DNA of 64,000 bases, taken from contig JANTQA010000045.1 in assembly GCA_027625915.1 (NCBI GenBank), positions 1,488,001 to 1,552,000 of the forward strand. Reading direction: 5' to 3'. The notes under the pieces were generated by a model that had not been told where the DNA came from, searched no databases, and worked only from the letters and a program-made list of their open reading frames with translations. Positions 12,785-26,200 of the stretch are shown here, one piece after another. This DNA comes from Anaeramoeba flamelloides (Eukaryota > Metamonada > Anaeramoebidae). Numbering within the stretch: the stretch's first letter is position 1; each line of letters starts with the position of its first letter. The translations under genes were made by a program, and so were the position numbers.

Positions 12785-14439
12785 AAAAATAATCAAAATA
12801 GTAGCACAAATCAACTTTCTAAAAACGAAAAAATAAAAAACCCACAAAAAATTAAAAAAAATATTTATTTATTTTGACTTTAACAAAAACAAAAATTTGT
12901 TTTAACTTTTTTCAGAAAATTTAATTTTTTAAAAAATATCAACATTTCCCTTCAATTAAGATATATTTTTATTATTTATTTATTTCTTTTTTTTTTTTGG
13001 TTTTTCTTTTTGATGGTCCGTTTTAGGAAAGCCAGGTTAAAAAAAAAGATGTTATATAAAAAAAAATAATTGTTAAGGAAATTGGGATGGTATTAGTGTA
13101 TTGTGTATACATATATTGATCAGCCAAAAATCTTCATGTTGTCATTTTTTTAATTGATAGTTATGTAATAGAAATTTGAAAAAATCCCTAATGCCCTTTT
13201 CAAAAATTGTGATTAGTTTTTGGTTTTATTTTTTTTTTAATTTTTAAAATACCTGACTTTTATATATTTTATATGATTGGAGGTGAACTATTATGAAGAT
13301 TTAATGATTATTTTTTAATGAAGACAAAATAATTTATTTATAAATATGCCTTGAAGGGTACATCCTATATTTTTTTGGAAAAAAATATGATATTATTATT
13401 TCAAGAGTAATTTATTTTAATATAAGTTAAAGAACAAAGAAAAGATGCTTCTTTTATATAGCTATTATATGGGTGTATTGAAAAGCTGTTCAAAACAAAA
13501 CAGTTTATTGTTAAATATTTACTCAAAACACCAGAAAAAAAAAATAAAAACTAACTATTAAATAACATCAGTAATCTAAAAAAAGAATTTGAATTTAATT
13601 GAGAATAATCAATTCAAGATTTTTTAACAAAATAAGATTGGTAAACTTATAATAACTAAGTTTCTAACTTATATAAAAATAAAACAAAAATCGTTAGACT
13701 TCTGTATTTTAATCATTTTAGTTCAAGATTTGCTATAATTTATTTTAAAAATTGTTTTTTTTAGTGAAAAGGGTATACGTGGATATACCATAGAAGGATT
13801 ATATTTTTTAACCAGAGAAGATATTTTCAACAAAAAATGCACATTTTGTAAGCAGGTTACCCATTTTACAAGGGTTTTGATGATAGTTCAGAGTTGTAAG
13901 TAATTATTTTTTGAAAAAAATATTTGTTTTTCAAAATTCAGGATTTTATAACCAAAAAACATATACTATTTAGGGTGGGTCACAATTCTTTAAATGTGGG
14001 TTTATTAATCAACATATTTACAAAAAATGTAGAAAAAAAATCACAGATTTTGGGAAAATAAGTCACAATAATTTTTTTTTAAAAAGGGTAGAATATAATA
14101 ATGAACACTCTATTTATTAAATAATAAAATACAATTATGAAATATTTCTTCTATTTCCAAATTTGTAAATATTAAACCTATTTGTATAATTTTTTGTAAG
14201 AAAAAAAATTCATAAATAATTATTAATTTTCATCTAAAAATATCATCGAAATTTGGGACCAATGCATTGATATGTTATATTCAAAGGAATTTTCTTACAA
14301 ATAAACAAATTAATTTATTATTAAGAACCAATTTATGAAAAATTACATTTTAGAGATTATTAAATACTTTTTTCGAACTGTATTTAATCAAGGATCTATT
14401 AAAAGACTGTGTACAAATAGTAAAGTAGTAAAAAAAATA
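12785..14439. other. Spacer with an isolated exon-like stretch at 13765-13895
   Basis: At 13765-13895 a T-rich tract ending TTTAG leads into an open stretch encoding about 43 residues, including GYTIEGLYFLTRED and a CTFC pair. It closes on a consensus GTAAGT donor at 13896. No neighbouring exon in a compatible phase was found, so this may be part of a decayed gene. The remainder is AT-rich spacer. Confidence 0.35.
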
Positions 14440-14904
14440 CCTGGAATAAAAAAAATTCCTGGAAACGATTTTTAATTGTTAATATGAGAGAAATTGTTGT
14501 GTAATTTCATCTATTTACAATGGAATTCCTTTTTTTAAGAACCAAACCTTTTCAATTATAACTCACCCACTTATTAGAATGATGATTAATGAAACCACAC
14601 TTGTTCAAAACAAAATTGAATCAATCAAAAAACAAGAATAAAAATTATCATTTTCCAAACTCTAACAAACCTCAATAAAACTCGATTATTTTTCAAAAAA
14701 CGTTGATCAACTTAGACTGTCAAACAATTACTCACGTATTCTAGAGACACCTTACTTTGATGAACTTTAGGTAGGTTTATTACTAATCTCATAAAAAAAA
14801 TGGCCATTTATAATAAGGTTTTGATTGAAAATAATTGAAATTAGACAAAAATTTTACTAATATTCATAATTAAAAATCTTGTCCGGGATTTTTTTCATGT
14901 CAGG
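14440..14904. mobile_element. Inverted-repeat miniature element
   Basis: Left arm begins CCTGGAATAAAAAAAATTCC after TA. The right arm, read on the other strand, begins CCTGACATGAAAAAAATCCC, and both continue with GATTTTTAAT and a similar 50-base stretch. The interior is noncoding. A diverged opposite-orientation copy lies at 7266-7735. Confidence 0.65.
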
Positions 14905-15329
14905 TCTTTTTTTCCCTACAATATATTATAAAATTGACGGTCAACACAAAATGTGAATAATTGTAAATTATTTTCAATGTTATTCGACACTTATTATGTG
15001 GATGGGGTTGGTATTGTATACATATATGGCATTTCTGACCATAATTAAATGATATACAGGGTGAATCTTTGTAAAGTCAATTATTAATTGTATAGCATTA
15101 TTGAAAATTTTGAAAAAATGGATTTGTTATGTCAAAGACATTTTGTAAAATAAAATAGTAATATTCAATCTTAAAAATATGTACCCTGTCCTGTACTAGG
15201 TAATGCGAATCAAGCCATATTTAAATATATCAAAAGTTAAACTTACTATATAACTTAAATTTCAAAATTGGGGGCAAAATTTAGAATAATTATTATTTTC
15301 TTTTTTCATTTTTCTTTCAAAAAAAAAAA

Positions 15330-16457
15330 ATGATTATACTATATTTTTATTTATTGATCTATATTGGGTTATTATTTTTCATGATTAATCTTTCAATTCA
15401 AAATACAGCCAATAAAGCAAATAGATGTGTCGGTGATCCAAAAAATGAAATTTTGAAAAGAATTATAACAAAATTTTTCCAATTAAAATTAGATCTTTCA
15501 AATAATCTTTTTTATTCTAAAAAGCTTACAGAATGTTGTTTTTTTGTTTTCATTTTTTGAAAACAAAATTTATTTCAAAACAAATTGTTAGATCTTATTC
15601 AAAAGAATCTAATAAATACTTAAATCATTTTTATCAACAAAAAAAATGATTGTAAATTTTGGAGATAAAATTACTATTTCTAAAATAACTTGAAGAAAAT
15701 TATTTTGAAAAATCAATTTCATCATAAGGAATAAAAACATAATTTCGAAGCGAACTTTATTAGTGACTTTGAAAACTTCAATTATTGAAAATATCATTGT
15801 AAAATAATACAAATTTTTTAAATTATTTGAATATTTCAATTTTTTGATTAACCAAAAGTTTTATCTCAAAATTGAAAAACAATTCTTTTATGTAATATTC
15901 CTGTTAACAAAGCCTGTTATTGAATAATATTGATGAAAATGGCAAAAAACAAAGTACGAACTGTTTATAATATCAGAAATAAAATGAATTTAAATGTTTT
16001 AATTTTCAGTAAAAATGGAAAAATAAAAAATGATCTTACAAAAAAAATATATACATTTCTGTGTTTCTTTGTCAATCAGAATTTTTTGACACTTCTACAC
16101 CATTTGTTAGTAGAGAACACCACCTATAAAATATTGTAAAATTTTGCATTGATGTTGTAGAGGGCCGATCTCTAAAAAAAATTTGGTGAAACAAGATCTT
16201 GTTTCAAATTGTTCAAAAAGAAAGTAAAAAATTATTTACTTTAAAATCTTGTCCCTTATAACTTGGGCATTTTATAGTAGTCAAGAGAAAATTACATCCC
16301 AAGGCCAAGTGTCTTGTTATTGAAATTAAATTCTATTTTGGGTGCAATGATCCAAATGAGGTAAAAAAAAGTACTTTTTTTGTGGAAATCTCTGATTTTT
16401 CAAATTAAACCTATTCGCATTTCAGAAAAATTATTACGAGAGCCAAGACTGAAATAG
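15330..16457 (+). pseudogene. Possible decayed secreted-protein gene (fragments)
   Basis: An ATG at 15330 opens a frame whose first 20 residues are strongly hydrophobic, like a signal peptide, followed by NTANKANRCVGDPKNE. Further on, an acceptor-like TTTTATAG near 16276 leads into a frame reading HPKAKCLVIEIKFYFGCNDP and ending on a GTAAAA donor near 16362. A CAG acceptor near 16426 follows, with a short frame to a stop. KCLVIEIKFYFGC is loosely like the last strand of the Cys-rich domain of the gene at 20.2-27.1 kb. I could not connect these pieces into one reading frame, so they may be a degraded paralogue or chance. Confidence 0.25.
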
Positions 16458-17132
16458 AAAATCTCAGATCAACCAATCATGGAAGAGACTGTTTTTCATT
16501 GAAACAAGATCTCTCTGATTGTTCTTTGAGTCAAAATGGTGATGTTTGAACTCAAACATATCAAAAAGAATCAAGAAAAAAAATAATCCACTTTGAAAGA
16601 ATTTCTTTTTTATTTACTTCCTATTTACCTGTTCAATAATTCAGTCTGTTGTTATTAATTTTATTCAAAAACATGACACTAAAAGCTGTTGAGTTAATAA
16701 AAAATTAGAAAAAAAACGGAAAATAATTTGAGGTGAATCTTAATTGAGTCAACTCAAGATTAAATTAAAAATATAATCTCAAAAAAATTGTTTGTCCTCA
16801 AAAGATTCCATGACTTTTAAATAATAAAATTTTAAACCAAAAGAAAAAACTTTTATTTTTTTATCATTCCGACCAATTCTTAAAAAAAAAAAAGTAAAAA
16901 TCTTTTTCCTTCTCTTCTTGATCTTCTTTGGGTTTTGTGTTGTTCTTCTTACAATGAAATGACAGCTTCGTTAAATCACGAACAAAAATTAATTTTTTTT
17001 TAAAAATCTTTTCGATCAAAATAATAACAAAACAAAAAAAATTTTCTTGGCTTGGTTAATTCCCTTTCAAAAAAAAAAAAATAAATAAATAAACCTAATT
17101 ATCTTCACAAAACTTTACGATCAACTTTTCAG

Positions 17133-17611
17133 TGGCTAATATTTGGAAATCAGGACTTTTTTCTTGTTTTGGAGACTTTAATGTATGTATTATGGGACTT
17201 ATTCTTCCATGTATACAAATGGCGAAAAACAAAGCTGATATTGATGAAAGAAGTTGTACTATTTGTGATTGTCTTTGTAAGTTGCTTCCTTTCACTTTTT
17301 GTTTTCTTATTCTGATTTTTTTTTTTTTTCTTCTTCACAATTTTTTTTTTATTTATTTCAAAAAAAAACTGACATCTTGGTTTGGGCTAAATTCCATTTT
17401 TCCTTTTAAATAATAATTTTTCTAATTTCAATCCTTTTGTTACTATTTTTTTCATTCTTAAGGCATGCCGCCTGAATATTTCACAAGACTTCAAATAAGA
17501 TCTGCATACGGATTTGAAGAATCCAACCTTTACGATTGTATTGTTACTGGACCATGCGTCACTTGTGCTATTTGCCAAGATGCTCGTGAAATCAAACTTC
17601 GAAGAAAATAA
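17133..17611 (+). CDS. PLAC8 (Cys-rich) family protein, 5' end unresolved
   Basis: Coding exons 17133-17276 and 17463-17611, joined through a 186-bp intron (GTAAGT donor, TTAAG acceptor), give about 97 residues. The order is typical of PLAC8: WKSGLFSCFGD at the start, LPCIQMAKNKAD, a Cys trio (CTICDCLC), then a half with R-x2-IRSAYGF and a CVTC pair followed by Q-x3-REI. PLAC8 proteins are small, mostly membrane-associated Cys-rich proteins involved in growth control or metal handling in other eukaryotes; the role here is unknown. The first coding exon is preceded by CTTTTCAG, so the gene has an upstream exon. Bases 17133-17134 are TG, so if the upstream exon ends in A, the start codon is split by the intron and the product is full length. 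That exon was not identified. Confidence 0.8.
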
Positions 17612-19019
17612 ATCAACCACTCGTCTGGCCTTTGGTAGATTCAAATTTTGAATAACTGTCTAATTAAAACAGAATTAATTAACATTTTGAATGATTGTTA
17701 AGTTTTTCATGTGATTCTAATTGTTTGTTTTCCTTGAATTTTCACAAATTCATATATTTTTTACACCTTTTTATTTATTTTTCTTTCATTTTATTATATT
17801 TCCTTGTTGAAATTATATTTATTTTTCACAAAATGAAGACACAGTCTAAGGCTAACAACAATAAATATTTTGGAAACTGATCTCTAAATCGTTTTCTTTG
17901 TGTTTTTTTTTTTTTTTTTGAAGGTTATTATGGACGAAATAACAATTGAAATGAGAAAGACGAGTGCTTAGGATTAGTATTAATTTTTATTGTCACCATT
18001 ATCGTAAAAATTAATGATATTGTGAATAATTTGACTTTTGAAATTTAAATTTTCACTTTATTAAAATGTTTCAAAGTTAAACACACCTTTCCTGTAAAAA
18101 TTGTTTTAAATCATGAGATAAAATAGTTTTTTCATTGTCTTTTATATTTTGTGTCAATAAATGATTTAATTAATGAGAAAATTAAAATCTTTTTAGATTT
18201 CTGTGAAAGGCACTTAGGTGGAGTTTATTACACAAGAAATTTTTTCTGAGAGAAATAAATTAAAATTTTCAGAATCTATGTCAAAAAAATTGAAGTTCTA
18301 TGAATTGAGGTGAAATGTATAAAGTATCCATATTTATTTATTTTTTTGAATTATGTTCTTTTTTTTTATCTTCATTTCCAATTTTTTGAACCCTGAGTTT
18401 TAATAACCAAGTTCTTGATGATAAATTTATTGAAAAGAAATTTATTTTTTTTTATTTTAAATTTATATAAAATAGGAGAAAATTTTATGTATTTAGTTCC
18501 ACTTTTAAGGAACAAACTTTCAGTAAAATTTAAGATACTTATAAAAATATCAAATTAAGGAATATTTTTCGGGACCTAGTAAAATAAATAGTTTGTGAAT
18601 AATTATAATAATTGTACATATTAATTTGGTGTTTTTTATACCATGGATTAAGTTACTGAAGGTATATGCCTAAAAAGACGAACTGACTGTAAAGGACATG
18701 TGGGTATTTTTCAAAAAAGAATTTTTTTAGTATTTGTCCACTTTTTTTATTTTTTTTTTTTGGATTCGAATAATTTCATTAAAAAATACTTTTTGGAAAT
18801 GCCTTTTAATAAAATATATTATTTAGATATTCCATCAAAATAATAAATATTAGAATTTATACTCCATTCTTTTGGATTGTTAAAAATTGTTATAGAATAA
18901 AAAATATTTTTTACAAAAAAATATTTGAAATCTTCCAAAACTTAATCATTTTATAAGTATTTATCTATTATTTTTCTTAATTTTTTTTTAATATAAATAG
19001 GATTTTTCTCATTTGAAAA
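17612..19019. other. Intergenic, with a decayed half of the transposon-related miniature element
   Basis: About 18497-18600 reads TTCCACTTTTAAGGAACAAA then CTTTCAGTAAAATTTAAG, like the left arm of the 57421 element but diverged and without a matching right arm. No gene was seen. Confidence 0.45.
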
Positions 19020-19520
19020 TTAGTAAACCCGGTTCCAAAAATTTGGACACACCCAAAATCAAAAATAGATAAAAAAAAACACAATTTATTCTATTTTTCC
19101 AATAGTTTTTTAAAACTACATTTAAGTAACACAAGTATTAATGTTTTCATAAGTTAACATTCTCGTCTAAATAATAAAAAAAAATACAAAACAAAAAAAT
19201 AAAAATTGGTGTATTCAAAATGATGAAACCAACCAGAAAAAAAAATGTATTGTTAAATATGTTGAACTTTCACCAAAAATTGTTGATCTATCAAATGATA
19301 AGATACCATCTACCAATTGTATGTGATTTTTCAATTGAACCAAACCTACAGTAACATTCTATCAACCATCGAATCAAAAATTTAATGCAGATCTAACAAA
19401 CATAATACGTTACTAGAAAAAAGGAAATGAAAATAGAATCAAAAAAGTCAAAAATTTTGAATGGTCCAATAACTAAATGTTTTCTTTTACTCCCAAATTG
19501 AATAAGTGACAATGTTTTTC
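19020..19520 (-). repeat. Dispersed repeat C, reverse copy
   Basis: Matches the reverse complement of about 23300-23720, including the stretch around TTGTTGATCTATCAAATGA and TTTTTGATTTTGGGTGTG read on the minus strand. Noncoding and diverged. Further copies lie in the large introns and near 34 kb. Confidence 0.55.
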
Positions 19521-20244
19521 TTCAACTTTATAATATTTTTGTCCATATCGGACAAATTATTACTCATGATAAACTAATTTAAAAGTTCTAAGATCTAAAA
19601 AAAAAACAGAAGGCATCAAGTTTATCAAACAAATTGGTATATTCCCAAAAACACTATTATAAGAAATACTGAATTGTAACTTTAAAAAAGCCAAAATACT
19701 TGTAAATAAATATAAAAAGTTGAATATCCCAACATGGTAAGAATAGTACAATCCATACAAACACTCTCAAGACTTTTTCGAACTTTCAGACTGACACTTT
19801 TTAAGATTTCAATCTCTGATATTTTTTCATATTATTTTAAATTGCAAATATTTGATACAAACTTTTATAAACCAAAAAAGGGTAAAAAAATAATATTTAA
19901 CAAAAAGATACCTTTTGAATTTAATTGAAATTTTTGAAACTTATCTCTAAAAGAAAAATATTTGTGGGCTTCCAAGAACCTGAAACTCTTTTTATGAAAA
20001 CCAAAAAAGTGGAAAGTTACACAAATTACCTGTTTTTCAAAGTTTGAATTGTAAAAACTTTTAAATTGATAGTTGTAGAAATTTGATCTTGTGTTTCCTT
20101 TCAAAATTTGGAATATTTTTCAAAAAAACAAAAGTAGAGTTCAGTAAAAAAAGTGACTACTATTTTTTGTGAAAAATTTACAAGAATTCATTTTTTTTCT
20201 TCTTCATCAAAAAAAATAATTTTGTTTTTTTTCTTTTGATCGAC

Positions 20245-23200
20245 ATGCCAAGTAAACTTCTTGTGGTTCTTCAACTTTGTTTCTTATTTTCATTGGTTAC
20301 ACTCCTTACAGTAAAAACTTATCCTAGTGATGGTACATGCCAGTGGACTGATCCTAATCAACATGTTTATAATTTTCATCAAATAATGAGACAAAACAAT
20401 AATTACCATTTTACTGATACTGAGGGTATTCTCTACACATTAAATGTTTGTCAAGACACAGTTACAGATTCCACATGTAGTTGCTGTACACCTAACACAG
20501 CTACAGGTTATAGTATGAAAGACAAAAAATGTACTCCTTGGGTAAGATTTCTTTTTCTATTTTCACAAAAAAAAAATAAAAAAAAAATAATCCTTTTTTC
20601 AAATTTTTAATCCATCCTGAATTTACTCACATTTCAAAAAAACCAACCACTTAAAATTGTATCTTGAACATTTTCGAAAAAAAAAATGCTTTCTTTCTGT
20701 GTGAACTGTACTCTTAACAAATCTCTTGTTTTTAATAGGGACAAATAAGTAATGGTGTAACATACGGTTATATCGATCCTGACGACACCTCTGTTGGTGT
20801 ATCACTGACAACCACTTATACAAACTCCGGGCATCAAAATGGATCACAGATCTACCATCTTTTTTGTAACGAAAATGCAGAATTCGGTATTATGAGTGTA
20901 TATCAAATTGCAACAAACCCACCTCACATTGAAATTAACTGCGCAACAAAATACGCCTGTAAAAACGTACCTTCCCCAACACCAACCCCACATATTGATC
21001 CAACTATCTGCAAAACCATTTACAATGACCAACTATACGACTTGGAACCATTAAAAATGCAATACCACGTACAAGACTCTGTTTCAGGTTTGACCTACTT
21101 CCTTGGAGTTTGTACAAACGTAACTACAAGATATTGCCCTTGTTGTGATCCAGATCTCGCTGTTGGTTGGGCAATGGACCAAAACGGTGTTTGTGAAATA
21201 TTAGGAGATTTAAATAATAATCTGTGGCAAGCAATTGATAACTATTCAGGTAATATTTGCTTTCTTAAATTTTGATATTTGTTATTCAAACAATACTTTT
21301 TTTTTTTTTTTTTTTTTTTTTTCTTTTTTTTTTTCTTTTTTTTCTTTTTTTTTCTGATAAATTTCAATGTTTCTAATTTGTGATCTGAAATTAGTCCTTT
21401 TTTTCACTTTACCGGTTAATAATTAAAATCAAATTTAGCTAATTACAATTTTATCACAAAAGTTCAATCACTTAGCTTCATTAAGTCTCTTCGAAAAATA
21501 TTATTTCTAATTGATTTTGTGGAGATATTTGGTGGGTTTTTAACCAATAATAATCAAAATATTTTGAGGAACTTGACTAATAATTAACATTACTAATCCC
21601 ACAATCTAACAAGTTTTATACTGAATACATATTTTTGAACATGATTACTGCTGTTTGAAATTCTTAAGACACTAGTAACCATAAAAAAATATTCGAGTTA
21701 ACACAATAGCAAATTCAAAAAACTTTTCACCACATCTTGAAATTGAAAAACAAGTAAAAACCTGATTACTACAAAACCAAACTTACTTTCAAATCTATTT
21801 CCGAAAGTAATTATTGTTTTTAAAACTTTGATCCATTTTTCTCATTTTTGAAAAAGTTCAAAATCCAAGATATTTCTGAATAATTATTTCAAAAAAAAAT
21901 TATTTTCTTTTGAATAAGAAAGAAATCTTATTGTATATAAGGAAAGAGTACAAAAATATACTTTAAAAATAAAATCACAAAGTTTTATTTATAACCAGTA
22001 TAAAAAAATCTACTTAATTTCAAAAAAAATTTACAATAAATATTTTAAATCTTGAAAAAAATATAATTTCTTTTTTTTTTATTGTTGAGCAGAGATGATT
22101 CAACAAAATTACCTCCTATTTGCCTGAAACTCTAAAATTGTATTTAGGGTTTTTTTATCCTAACTGTAATGTAAGCAGGATTACAGCTCAAAGGATATCT
22201 TTTCTTTAAAAAATGAAAAGAATAAATTATTTCTGAAAAAAGACAAGAAAAAGAGAAAGAAAAGCAAGAAATGAAAGAGTCAAAAAATAATAGAAAAAAG
22301 AAAAAACTTCAGTGAAAAGTTTTTTTTTGTGCCCCAAGTGTTGAATGGGTTGGTGGTTGTTTCCTTTTATGTCGTTTTTTTTTTTGGATCGCCACCATAG
22401 GTTGTTTTAATAAAGAGTTCTAAATATTTGAACAACTATAGATCAAATGAAAAAGGCTGCTTAATTAAATTTTGATTTAGAACTTTATAGATGGGTTGAA
22501 TCTAAAAAGATCTGGTTTTTAAGAATAAGATTTGGTTTTCGAAATTTTCTTTTCAGTTGCTTTGCTTTTTTTTGTGTTATTTTTTTTTTTATTTTATTTT
22601 TTTTTTTTTTTTTTGTAAGTTTCCCAAATCTTGTTTTCGCAAAATCCCAGTACAAGATACCGACTCGACAGCAAAAACCCAGTCCAAGTAACGACTCGAC
22701 AGATAGTATGGAAAGTTCAATTCGGTTCACTTTGGTTGGTTTCAGATCGCATTCGTTGGCTTCAGTTCAGTCGCATAAGTCCTCGTCGAAGATCTGATCA
22801 TGAACAAGTTTGGTTGGGTTAGTCACGATCAGATCAACCAATTCTTATAATGATTTTTTATACTTTTTACCTTTCCCAAACACCTAAAAAAACAAAAAGA
22901 GAAGGAACATAGAGCCCAAGCAACTTAAGAAGGAAAATTTGGAAAAAGTAAAAAATAAAAAAATAAAAAAATATAATTTCTTTTGATCACTTCAGATTCC
23001 AAAACAATCTTTTCATTTCCTTGAACAAAAAAATATGAGAAAAATAATTAAATTAAAAATGTTCCCAAAAATACCGTTTTTTTAAAACTTGTAAAATGCA
23101 ACTTATCACCTAAAGTAATACTTTTTAATTTAATTATTTTGAAATCAAAATTAATACTACAATCTTAATCAAACAAAAATTCAAAATTTCTAACACAATT

Positions 23201-26200
23201 AAAACAGTTCAAAGAATAACACTACTACACTTTCCTTGACATTTGGAAATAATTTTTGATTTTTGAAACAATTTCATTTTTTTTTTGTTCTTTTTTGTTT
23301 CATTTTATTTTTTGAATTACCTTATGTGTTTCGTTCGATCAATATAATTTTTCGAACAGTTGATATTAGGTTAAAGTTGAGTTCTTCAAAATAGAAAAAT
23401 CACATAAAATTAGTTGATGGTATCTTTTCATTTGATAGATCAACAATTGTTAGTGAAATTTCAACAAATTTACTCAAGAAAATTTTTTTTTCCGCTCGTT
23501 TTATCATTTTGGACAGATCCATTTTGATTTTTTCGTTTTATTTTCTTTTCTTTTATTTGTATAAAAATGATTACTTATAAAAACATTAATACTGGGTAAC
23601 TTATATGTTGGTTTAATATTATGATTTGAAACTTTCAAAAAATTGTTTTTAATTTTTTTTTCCCTATTTTTGATTTTGAGTACGAAGAAATTTTAAGAAT
23701 GGATTTATTATAAAGGGTTCAATGAAACTTCTCATTTGATCTTGTAATGAGAGAATTTTGAAGTGACTAAATTTGTAGAGTTCCAATTCAAAGAGCATCT
23801 AGAATAGACACAGTCATTAACAGTATTTGAAACTTGATTTATTTTTCTACAATTTTAGGAATGAAGTTTAGATAAAATTATTTCTTAAAAAACAAGTAGA
23901 TCTGATTTTTTATTTGAAAAAGATTTTCAAGCAGTACTGAGGAATTAAAAGAAAGTCTGTAACAACTTTTTAAAACATTTTTTTATTTCACACCCTTAGC
24001 TTTTCTTTTTTACAGGTAGGTAAAAATTAAATCTTTAAATAAATATAGAGTAGAATAACAATCAACTTCATTTTCAACTGAATAAAATTTGAATAGAGTT
24101 TAATTCAAAGTAATTATAAAAAATGTTTCAAAAATTGGATGAATTTCGTATTTTTATACCCTAGGTGCTGCTTTAAATATTTTTAATCTAATAAAAGACT
24201 ATTGAAAGCAAAAAATAAATAATTATCAAGATTAATAAATAAATACTGTGTTAAATAATTTTTGGAAATAGCAAAACAAAAAATTCATTAGTAAATATGT
24301 TTAAATTCAATTAGGAATATTGATGGAACCAATGGTTAGATACCTTTAACTAATTTTATTTGAGTTCTTCTATTTGGAACAACTCAACTTTAACATTAAA
24401 TCAATCATTCGAAAAAATTTTTAATCAAACGAAACAAGTTAGGTAATTCAAAAAATTAAATAAAAAAAAAAACTAAAAGATGAAAAAATGTTTTTCAGAT
24501 TTGAAAAAAATCAAAATTATTTCCAATTTGAATGAAATTGTATTATAATTTTTCTTTGAACTGCTTTAGTCTGTGTTGAGAAATTTTGAATTTTAATTTA
24601 TTTTAATTGAAAAGTTAAATCATCTATTAGTACTGGAAAAAAATCTAATCATTCTATTATTAGCGCAATTAAATTTTTTATTCAATATTAATGTATCCAA
24701 TATGTTACAATCTTGCCTACATTATAGCCAGGATAAAAAAATCTAAAAAATTAGGAATTCAGAAAGTGTCGTCAAGTGCCGTAGAGTGCCTAGGTTTTCT
24801 TGAGGTTTTCTGTTTTATCTGTTAAGTGTTCTAGGCTTTTTTGAGGTTTTATATTTATTTCGAAAATCTAATAATTTTCTAAATAAATAGAAAGCCTCAA
24901 AAAAACCTAACGAAAATCTATTGATTTTACAAATAAACAGAAAACTCAAGAAAAGAGAAAAATCAAAGATTTTACTCTATTCTTTTAAATTCTGGAAAAG
25001 CTAACAGCGGTTTTTTTTACTTTTTGGAATAAAAAAAAAATTTATTTAATTTTCGGTTTATTTCTCAAATTAATAAAAACCTAACGGTAAACATCAAGGT
25101 AAATTTGTTAAATAACTTCCCTTCAATAATAATTAAAAATAAAATAAAAACTTTTTATTCCAATATCTTGATATTTTGTAATATGTGGTTTGAGACCATC
25201 ACGATCATGAAAAAAATTTTTTTATAAAAAAATTAAACATTTAATAATTTTTCGCTTTTTAATAACTTTAATTATAATAAACATTATTGGCTAATAAGAG
25301 ATCTTTTATCAAAAATTATTTTTAAAGATATTTTAGAATAAAAGTTGAAAAATCCAAATTTTCTATTTTTACGATTTTTTTCAAATTTAACAGTAAAAAA
25401 TTTGAAAAATGTTTTTTCTCACAATTAATAGGCTATTTTATTATCCTTCAAAAGTATTTTAAATTTAATAAAAAGCTTTCAAATAGGGAATCCATTATTT
25501 TTTCTATTAAAGAATTATTTATTGATTTAAATTGAAAAAAATATTTTTTTTTTCAATTCTGAAAAACCTATGACACTTCCTTTAGATTTTGCTCGATTCT
25601 TTTGAATCCTGGAAAACATAGGACAATTATTGACATGTTTTCCATAATTTATAAGAAGAAAGTAAAAATCAAAGATTTTACTTTATTATTTTGAATCCCG
25701 GAAAACCAAAGTACACGAAATAATTATCATTAGTATTTTTTTTTTTTCTCTATATTTCAGTTTTATTAGATGAGTAGAGCATATTCAGAACTATTACTTA
25801 TTATCTATTCAAGTAAATATCTCAAAGTTGAATTAAATTAAAAATCATTTTAGTATAGTGATTTTGGAATTTCTGACGGGAAAACCACTTTTTTTCTAGA
25901 CTAGGGTTTTTTAAAAATCGTAGTACTTCCAACAACAATAAATACAATAGCCCCAAGATTTTTAAGTTCTGAATTTTGATCATATTGTAAATACAACTTT
26001 ATTACGAATGACGAAATGTTAATTAAAGCATTAGTTTTGTCTAACTTGGAATTTTTGATTTTATTTTTTCATACTAGTGAATCGACGTACTTTTTTTACA
26101 AAATTATTTTTCAGGAAATGCTTTACAAATTAATCTTAGGAATTAAATTTTAAAGGTTTTTTTTTTAATTTTGAAAAATCACACAATAAATTTTTAATAA

